Shown in pieces: positions 57,476-64,000 of a DNA stretch of 64,000 bases. Position 1 is the stretch's first letter, and each line of letters begins with the position of its first letter. The notes under the pieces were generated by a model. The model searched no databases and was not told the DNA's origin. It worked only from the letters and a program-made list of their open reading frames with translations. Position numbers and translations under genes: made by a program. The stretch covers positions 55,967-119,966 of the forward strand of contig CAWUJK010000001.1 of the NCBI GenBank assembly GCA_963922865.1, in the 5' to 3' direction. This DNA is from CAWUJK01 sp963922865 (GTDB lineage: Bacteria > Patescibacteriota > Gracilibacteria > BD1-5 > UBA6164).

Positions 57476-58498
57476 ATGATAGAAACAGTTTTTTATACTA
57501 GTTTATTTATGCTTGGAATATTTTTTTGAAGCTTTGCTTCTGTCATAATATATAGAATGAAATCTTGAGAACCTGGTATACTTTTTGGTAGAAGCCACTG
57601 TAGTTTATGTAATAAAATTTTATGAGTTATGGAATTAATACCTCTATTCTCTTGGTTAAAAAATTTATGAAAATGTAAGTATTGTCAAAAAAAAATATCA
57701 GGTATTTATCCATTTTTAGAAATATCAACATGATTGTTGTTTTTTTTAATATGATATTTTTTAATAGATCTATATTTAATAATAAATCTAAACTTAAATG
57801 AAATATTAAAACTAATATTTTGGATTGTAATATGATTCATAACAATAATATATAGTTTTTATGATATATTATTTTTAGAAATACATGATTGAATCATGTT
57901 ATGTGCAATAATATTTTCTGTTTTTTTTATAGCACTAGAATCAGTTTGAATAATAAATATATTTCCCTATCTAGCTTTTAATAATACAAACTTATTACTA
58001 AATATGATTTGAGTTTGAATTCTTTTATTAGTTATTTGTTTACTTTATATAATAATGTTTAAAGAACTTAATTTAAAATATGATTTTTTAATATTAGCAA
58101 GCATTTTTATTTTAATATATTGATTTTTGAGTTTAACAAATGCAAGAATAGATGATTTTATTAGTATAAACTCATCTATATGAATTTTAATAATATTTGG
58201 TTTTTTATTTTTACAAATCGCGATAAGCGGATGAGCATGGATGTGATGAGGAGATTTAAGGATAGCTATACTTTTATGAATATTAGTATGATACAGTTTT
58301 AGTATAGAAACACTTTTTTTTACTTATATAATATGAAGTATAATATCAATATTTATAGTGGTAAAAGAAAAAATAAAATTATGATTTAAAGAAAAAATAA
58401 AAACAGAAGTAGCTTTTTGACCTTTTTTAGCTTTAGGATTTTTTACTTGCTTATTTCTACAAATACCAATAACTAAAATAATAGAAATATACTTGTAA
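57476..58498 (+). CDS. Type IV prepilin peptidase (PilD-like)
   Basis: Cleaves the leader of type IV prepilins and methylates the new N-terminus. The N-terminal block GSFASVIIYRMKSG, then two CxxC pairs, CSLCNKIL and CKYCQKKISG, that hold zinc, and ELIPLFSWL between them, match PilD. Aspartyl protease residues are seen in IYSFYDILFLEIHDG near 130 (first Asp) and GGGDLRIAILLG near 255 (GxGDxK variant with Arg). The end FGPFLALGFF is also typical. 340 aa with about 8 helices. Its likely substrate is the pilin-like protein at 9523. Confidence 0.95.
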
Positions 58499-58590
58499 AT
58501 ATTAAAAAAAGCTTGTAAACATAAAAAAATTTACATTTTTTATAAAAACAAATATAATGAGTTTAGCCTTTATAAAATAAAAACAAAAAC

Positions 58591-59130
58591 ATGGATAATA
58601 AAAAAGTGATACTAGCTATTAAAGATTTTATAACCACATCTGAAAAATCTCTAAAATCAGCAAAAAAATTACTCACAGATTTAGCAAAACAAAATAATAT
58701 AAATCTAGACTCTCAGATAAATTTATCTACATGATGACTTCATCATTATAGTGATGAAAACAGCAAGATAATAGAATGAGTATTTACATGAGAAGAAATG
58801 CTTTGAAGTGATGATAAAAAATATCCTATCCCTGTAAATTATGCATCAAAATCAAAAATAGTTCAATGAGATAAACTAAAACTAACAATAGACTCAGCTT
58901 GAAAAATGACCTATAAACAAATATCTCCTATACAAAGAGAAGTAAAAACTGGTCTTATAACAAATGATAAATGAAAATTTCAGGTTGTTTGCGAGTGAGA
59001 TACATACAATTTGCTAACTGCAGCAGTAACTCATTTCAAAGCAGACATATGAGACTCAGTTTGCGTATTACTACCTAAATGAAAAAAAGCAAGTTTTGCT
59101 GCTATTGAAGCTGTAATACCTAAAGGATAA
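58591..59130 (+). CDS. Conserved CPR protein of unknown function, 179 aa
   Basis: Starts MDNKKVILAIKDFITTSEKSLKSAKKLL. The middle has IIEGVFTGEEMLGSDDKKYP, PVNYASKSKIVQGDKLKLTI and YKQISPIQREVKTGLIT, then DTYNLLTAAVTHFKADIGDSV. From memory, proteins with this NYASKSKLVEGDxLKLTI and YKxI-P-R block recur widely in Patescibacteria and have no assigned function; I cannot verify that here. It looks like a small beta-rich protein, perhaps nucleic-acid or ribosome related. A-rich leader before ATG at 58591. Confidence 0.75.
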
Positions 59131-59152
59131 AGCCCCAAAGTAGAACTGTACT

Positions 59153-61426
59153 TTATATATCACCCTTAGATTTCATAGCAACTGCCATCTTAATATCAAA
59201 ATAACTTATAGTTTTCTCTCAAGAGTTTTCAAGTTCTTGTTTGATAGGTTTTAAAAGTTCAGTTTCTCAAGCAAATTTAGTATCTATGATTTCTTTAACT
59301 TTTTTTATATTACTCAGACTTACAAGTTTTAAAACATCAATCAAACTAATATCTCATGACTCATACATCTTTACTATATGAGTTTCAATAGTAACTAAAC
59401 TTAGATTTCTTGCTTTTGAAATATCTAACATATTTTTTCAAGATTTAAATAGTTCTAAAGTTTCTTTGTAAGTATCTCCTCTAGGTTTTGATTCTTTTTT
59501 AGTTCATGAGGAAGAATTTTTTTTATGTATATTTAATCAAACTTTTCATACAACATAAGTATTTAATTCTTCTAGAGCTTCTTTTAAGGCTTTATTTCTT
59601 ATGATAACAGCAGAACCTAACTCAGAAATACCAAGCATAGGATACTGACCATTTGTTTTATATAAATATCACTCAAATATAAGAGCATCTATCATAGCAT
59701 GAATAGTATCTCTTGAATAATCTTTAAGTGCTCAAAAATGTTCATATAAATCAAGTTTGTTTTGCAAAATTTTTTTCTCCTGACTTCCAATCAAAACTCA
59801 TCTCATCAAAGATTGACCAAATCTTTCATCAAATTTTTTGATTGTTTCTAAAATAAGAGCAAAAGCAGAAACAGGTATTATTTCTTTTGAACTAAAGTTT
59901 GCAAATTTTTTCTTATCCAGACAAAAATCACAAGCTCAACAATTATCTCATAAATTTTTTAAATCTTGTTCATCTCAAAAATAATCTAAAATAAATTTTT
60001 TCCTACAACTAGGATAAAAAAGTAATCTTTTTATTTGTTCTAATTTAAAATATGCTTCTTGTTTCAAAGCGTCTTGTCTTTTCCAATCTATGAGTAAGTG
60101 TGAATGATTTCTTTTTTCTTGTAGTAAAGTAACTCATCTTCATCTAAAAGAATCATCTTTTTGTTCATCACTAACTCATCTAGAAATAATGTTGTATTTA
60201 TCTAAAATTTTTAAAATACTTCAAACTCTCATATCACTTGTTATTCAAGAATGTGTTGATAGTTGATGAAGGGTCATAGATATACTATGGTTTTGTCATT
60301 CTCAAAAATTGAAGTCTTTATATAAATAATCATATAAATCTAGTACCTCTTGTTTTTCTGGGTATGTGTTATCTATAAAAAATTCTTGAATTTTTGTATC
60401 TCAATAAGAAGCTAGGGCTATAGCAAAACTACTTTTATCATCTCTTCACGCTCTACCAATCTCTTGATAGTAATTTTCTATACTTCAAGGAAGATTAAAA
60501 TGAATAACAAATCTTATATCTTTTTTATCTATTCACATTCAAAATGCATTTGTAGCAACTATAACTTTATAGTCCCCTTTCATAAACTTATCTTGTGTTT
60601 GTTCTCTAAGTTCTGGGGTCATAGCTCATGTATACATTCAAGATTTTATATGGTATTCTTGCATTATTTCATAAACTTCTAAAACTGATTTTCTACTTGA
60701 ACAATATATTATTCAACTTCATTGTGTTTTATCCAAAACTTCTAGCACTTTTTCAAACTTTTTTTGTTTCTCAGAAATTTCTCTAACAACAACTGTTATA
60801 TTTTTTCTATCGAATCATTTAGTAAATACATTTCCTGATTTTATTCATAATCTTTCTATTATATCATTTCTTACTTTTTTAGTTGCAGTGGCTGTTAGTG
60901 CCATTATAGGAAAATTTGCTTTGCTTTTTAGTTTCTCTATAAATCATAATATCTTCATATAACTAGGTCTAAAATCATGTCACCATTGACTAATACAATG
61001 TGCTTCATCAACTGCTACCAAGGCTATATCTACTTGGTTTATAATGTCTAAGAATCTAAATGAGTTTAATCTTTCCGGTGCTATATACAAAAATTTTATA
61101 GGGTTTGTTCATCAATTTTTTAACTCCAAAAAAATATCTGAGATTTCTTTAGAGTCTATTGTTGAGTTTACAAGTTTTGCTTTTATTCAAAGTTCTAACA
61201 AACTATCAACTTGGTCTTTCATTAGGGATATCAAAGGAGAAATAACTATGACTAATCCTTCCATAACTATTCAAGGAAGTTGATAAGTTAGAGATTTTCA
61301 TCCTCAAGTAGGCATAAAAACAAGAGTATCTTTTCATGATATGATACTTTCACATATTTCTTTTTGTCAATCTCTAAAATTATCAAAACCAAATGTTTTT
61401 TTTAGTATGTTTTCTAAATTGATCAT
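59153..61426 (-). CDS. recQ: ATP-dependent DNA helicase RecQ
   Basis: 757 aa. RecQ unwinds DNA in recombination repair. Helicase motifs: FRDGQKEICESIISGKDTLV, PTGGGKSLTYQLP (Walker A near 42), SPLISLMKDQVD, VDEAHCISQ near 140 (DEAH box), LTATATKKV, IIYCSSRKSVLE, ATNAFGMGIDKKDIRFVIHF and QEIGRAGRD. The RQC zinc site is SCRKKFILDYFGD...NCGACDFC near 480. A winged helix follows, and the last 200 residues, with GTKKESKPRGDTYKETLELF, resemble the helicase-and-RNase-D or HTH_40 tail. Start ATG at 61426; stop TAA. Confidence 0.97.
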
Positions 61427-61494
61427 GAATTATAATCATTAATTTTATGTATATAAAGATTATATAGTTTTTTTGAAAAAATCAAGATTATATT

Positions 61495-61617
61495 CTATAT
61501 ATTTGTTTTAAGTTTTTTAATTTTGTTTTGATATTTTAATTTTTTTTCTTGTTCTCAAATTTTTATAATATGTTGAGAAAGCTTATTCTGATAATTGAAA
61601 AAAATCTTTTTTTTCAC
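61495..61617 (-). CDS. Possible small coiled protein, 40 aa, GTG start
   Basis: In the 235-base gap between recQ and ccdA (61427-61661) there is one reading frame on the minus strand, from GTG at 61617 to TAG at 61495: MKKKIFFNYQNKLSQHIIKI, then EQEKKLKYQNKIKKLKTNI. Its heptad-like Leu/Ile/Lys pattern is coding-like, but its length, the GTG start and the lack of a ribosome-binding site make it doubtful. The rest of the gap is A/T-rich with no feature I can support. Confidence 0.25.
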
Positions 61618-61661
61618 TAAACTTTATTTTTACTAAAAATCTAAATCTTTAATATTGTTCT

Positions 61662-62399
61662 CTAGTGTTTTATTCAAGCTCAATCAAGTATACTTTGTTC
61701 TATACTAGTCACATCAAAATATCAAGCATCTAAAATTTTTGTTTCAATTACTTTATCATATCAAGTTATTATAGCAATTCAAACTAACAAAAATAAAACT
61801 CAAAGTATTTTTTTGAAAATACCATTTGGAGAACTAGCCCATTTCATTTTTCATATAAATTTTTGTCATAAAATAGCTATCAAAAGAAGCATCAATCACA
61901 ATCAAAAAGCATAAGCAAAAAGATTTAAAAGTCATACAAAAAAACTTACTGGTAATATAACAGCTAAAATAATAGCATAAGTTGGACTACAACTTGAAAA
62001 AACAGGTCAAAGTGATATTCAAATCATTATATTTCAAAACATACCTTTTTTGAAAGCATGTTTATTCAAATTTTCGTTTGATTTACTAGATAATCCTAGT
62101 TTTGTAGAAAAATTTTTCCATAAATTTGGAAATATGGTTATTATTCAAAAAATTATCAATATAACTCAAGAAAAAATTTTCCATACTATAGGGTCTAATC
62201 ATATAAAAAGTGTTGTTGCTTTAAGCAATATAGAAAATATTACTATTGAAAATATAAGAGACAGTATAATAATATATGGTTTATATTTATCTTCTGGTTT
62301 AGTGGTACTTGCTCAAAGTATAACAGGTAAAAGTGGTAAAACACAGGGTGCAAGAATAGTTAAAACTCAGGCTAGAAATGATACAATAAAAATAGTCAT
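61662..62399 (-). CDS. ccdA: CcdA/DsbD-family thiol-disulfide membrane transporter
   Basis: CcdA carries reducing power across the membrane through two membrane Cys. The first is in TILAPCVLPLLPVILG near residue 19 and the second in GPVFSSCSPTYAIILAVILP near 135; both are in the family's Pro-rich half-helix settings. Six membrane helices; 245 aa. It lies downstream of the thioredoxin-like lipoprotein (62463) on the same strand, the usual partner that receives electrons outside. A hairpin at 62411-62452 sits between the two, upstream of this gene. The end is GAGIKH, TAG. Confidence 0.88.
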
Positions 62400-62410
62400 A
62401 AATCAAAATA

Positions 62411-62452
62411 AAAAAATAAGATAACTGTATTATAACAATTATCTTATTTTTT
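62411..62452 (-). terminator. Hairpin terminator between the thioredoxin lipoprotein and ccdA
   Basis: AAAAAATAAGATAA (62411-62424) pairs perfectly with TTATCTTATTTTTT (62439-62452), with a 14-base loop. Minus-strand transcription from the lipoprotein gene (stop at 62463) meets it 11 bases later. It may end the lipoprotein transcript or attenuate read-through into ccdA. Confidence 0.7.
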
Positions 62453-62462
62453 TCTAGAAAAA

Positions 62463-63101
62463 CTATTTTAGTTTTTCTTTTATTCAAGAAAGATCTCTAG
62501 AACCAAGCCACTTTTTAATCATTTCTCATTTATTATCAACTTGTACAAAAGTGTGTTGAGAACTTACTGAGTATTTCTTTTTTAAATCATTATTAGAATC
62601 ATAGTTTACTTTTAATATAGTTATATCATCTGTTATTTCAGCTCATCATAATTTTTCATCTGCTGTTCTACAAGATGGACACCAAGATGCGTGGAAAAAT
62701 AAAACAATATCTCATGCAGCATTCATCATTTTACTATCTGAAAAATCAGTATAGATTCATTTAGCTTTAGTAGTGATAACTTCTTGTTTAGTATTTTCTT
62801 GTAAATCATTTTCTTCTACTATATTTACTACATTTTGATTATCAGTTTCTTGAACAGCTGGAGTATCTTGGGTAGCTGGAGTTTCTTGAACAGCTGGAAT
62901 GTCTTGAGTAGCTGGAGTTTCTTGAGTAGAACTTTGTGGTTTTTCTTGATTTGATTCATCATTTTTTTCAGTTTTTTCTTCATTGATAATTTCTTTAGTA
63001 TCAGGAGTTTTATCTAGATTTGCTTTTTTGTCACCTCACATACAAGAGGATAATAAAATAGTAGTAATTAAAAGTAATGAAATACTTAAAAATTTTCTCA
63101 T
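62463..63101 (-). CDS. Thioredoxin-like lipoprotein with a repeat linker, 212 aa
   Basis: Begins with a lipoprotein signal peptide, MRKFLSISLLLITTILLSSC, whose lipobox LSSC gives the lipidated Cys. A 75-residue linker contains near-perfect decapeptide-like repeats (TQETPATQDIPAVQ, then ETPATQDTPAVQ), a flexible spacer. The end domain is thioredoxin-like with FFHASWCPSCRTADEK, active-site CxxC (CPSC), then KVNYDSNNDLKKKYSV and SSQHTFVQVDNKG, where His stands in place of the usual cis-Pro partner region (TPT). It is probably an envelope disulfide reductase or isomerase fed by CcdA. Confidence 0.9.
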
Positions 63102-63158
63102 AATTGATATAAATTAATAAATTAAAATAAGCACAATACAAAGTATATTTCAAATAAT

Positions 63159-63689
63159 TTATTTTACAAGGTTTTCTAGCATTTTTTCTATTTTTTCTAT
63201 GGCTTTTTCTCACACTAAGTTTTGTGATTCAAAATCTTCATGGTATGTATGTATTATTGGTAAAACAATATCTACATTATTATGTAGTCATAAGGTTTTT
63301 GATACTTCAGAATATCAATCAGAAAAACTTCTTACTGAATAACTATTTTGTATTATAGAGCATTTTTTATCATCCATAAAATGACTAAAAATGTCTATAA
63401 AATTTTTACATACTCAAGAAAAGCTATAATTATATATTGGGTAAGCTAAAATGTATAAATCTGCTTGCTCTACTTTATCTTTTATTTTATTCATATCTTG
63501 ATTATATTCTTCTATTTTTTTTCAACTGCAAAGTTCCAAATTATAATTTCTTAAATCTAAAAGCTCTACATTAAATCATTTTTTTGTTGCTATTTTGTGT
63601 GTTTTTTTAGCTACTATAGATGTTTTTGAGTCTTTTTTAAGACTGGTTTGTATTATAAGTATTTTTTTTAGTATTCTAGTATTTTGCAT
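63159..63689 (-). CDS. NADPH-dependent FMN reductase / flavodoxin-fold protein
   Basis: 176 aa with the flavodoxin-like fold: KKILIIQTSLKKDSKTSIVA (phosphate-binding loop after the first strand), LLDLRNYNLE, a central AYPIYNYSFSGVCKNFIDIF (PxYNxxxPGxLKNxxD, the FMN loop of the family) and KKCSIIQNSYSV. Closest in pattern to the NAD(P)H-dependent FMN reductases or quinone reductases. Twelve bases separate its ATG from the stop of the cysteine-desulfurase-like gene. Confidence 0.88.
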
Positions 63690-63701
63690 ATCTATTGTTT
63701 A

Positions 63702-64000
63702 TTAATATATTATTTTTTTAAGACAATTTACGAAATAATCAATATCTTGATTTTCATGAATATAATGAAGAGAAACTCGAAGCCATCCAGGTTTATTGTT
63801 CAAATCTACTTGTCAATCCTCCAATCATAAAATATCATGTCCATAGGGACCTGCGCAACTACATCAAGCTCTTGTTTGAATTTTATATTTGTTTGATAAT
63901 TCTGAAGCTAAAAAATAGGGAGAAAATCATTCTATATTAAAAGAAAAAGTGGCTATTTTATCATGTCATTCATGACAGTACATATTTATATCTTTTATTT
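63702..64000 (-). CDS. Class V aminotransferase / cysteine desulfurase-like, N-terminal part outside window
   Basis: Only the last 99 codons are in the window; the gene runs in from beyond 64000. Its end has HDKIATFSFNIEGFSPYFLA, QTRAGCSCAGPYGHDILGL, where the Cys in RAGCSCAGPYGH stands in the loop near the active site of class V enzymes, GGLRVSLHYIHENQDIDYF, typical of the SufS/CsdA and related selenocysteine-lyase-like group. Stop TAA at 63702. PLP-binding Lys is not in view. Confidence 0.85.

Noticed and set aside
59131..59152. Terminator between the conserved CPR gene and recQ
   Set aside because: Only a 6-bp stem (AAAGTA/TACTTT) can be drawn, below what I would call a terminator.
1..64000. 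Mass pseudogenisation or many frameshifts
   Set aside because: In-frame TGA codons fall on conserved Gly in dozens of genes, so a changed code explains the pattern and no broken genes need be assumed.
1..64000. TGA as selenocysteine or tryptophan
   Set aside because: TGG is used for Trp where conserved (e.g. thioredoxin FWAEWCGPC) and TGA sits at Gly positions in P-loops; no SECIS-like pattern is expected at such numbers.
1..64000. tRNA, rRNA, riboswitch or CIRCE elements
   Set aside because: No G+C-richer cloverleaf, rRNA-like segment, known aptamer or TTAGCACTC inverted repeat was seen by eye; a covariance-model scan would be decisive.

Overview
The window reads sensibly only if TGA is translated as glycine, with TAA and TAG as the sole stops (genetic code 25). 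With TGA as stop nearly every gene breaks into short pieces. With TGA as Gly, long genes appear whose invariant glycines are often TGA: the P-loops of MurC, RecG, RecQ and the ABC ATPase, and the HPr-kinase-like P-loop near 25,880, where all four Gly are TGA. This code, the very low G+C (about a quarter, by eye), dense packing and large unknown secreted proteins point to a CPR/Patescibacteria genome of the Absconditabacteria (SR1) or Gracilibacteria (BD1-5/GN02) group. No rRNA, tRNA or CRISPR array was seen. Start codons rarely have a GGAGG-like site; an A-rich leader is usual.

Layout. 1-10 kb: 3' part of murC, a patch of degenerate repeats and a palindrome, then a minus-strand run of two large secreted or anchored proteins, a small membrane protein, an RnfD-like membrane protein, SecD and RlmN; a pilin-like gene faces the other way. 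10-16 kb: a 1384-aa unknown protein, an RseP-type site-2 protease and an HD protein. 16-38 kb: a surface-glycan region with a very large GT-C-like membrane protein, a Wzx-type flippase, an 11-gene tightly packed minus-strand operon (glycosyltransferases, FemAB-like protein, HPr-kinase-like protein, nucleotidyltransferase, acyltransferase, PIG-L deacetylase, WbqC-like protein), another glycosyltransferase, GalE, a surface nuclease with repeated Cys domains, and a DUF2304-GT2 fusion. 38-51 kb: RecG, an ion transporter, 2-Cys peroxiredoxin, a SIR2-like/KAP-NTPase/TPR protein (best candidate for a defence protein), PBP1A and an LCP ligase. 51-64 kb: Fe-type superoxide dismutase, rubredoxin-superoxide reductase fusion, TPR protein, FtsA-like protein, ABC ATPase, glycosyltransferase, short HrcA, thioredoxin, prepilin peptidase, a protein seen widely in CPR, RecQ, CcdA, a thioredoxin lipoprotein, an FMN reductase and a truncated cysteine-desulfurase-like gene.

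How it fits together. The cell builds a peptidoglycan wall (MurC, PBP1A, LCP), decorates it with a glycan, exports proteins (SecD, RseP), makes type IV pilus-like fibres (pilin-like protein, prepilin peptidase) and displays large surface proteins, one carrying a DNA/RNA-cutting domain. This suits an episymbiotic or predatory lifestyle that salvages host material, but that is inference. Oxygen defence is well represented for a reduced genome (SOD, SOR, Prx, Trx, CcdA plus thioredoxin lipoprotein). All coordinates were worked out by hand-reading frames; start codons are the least certain part.
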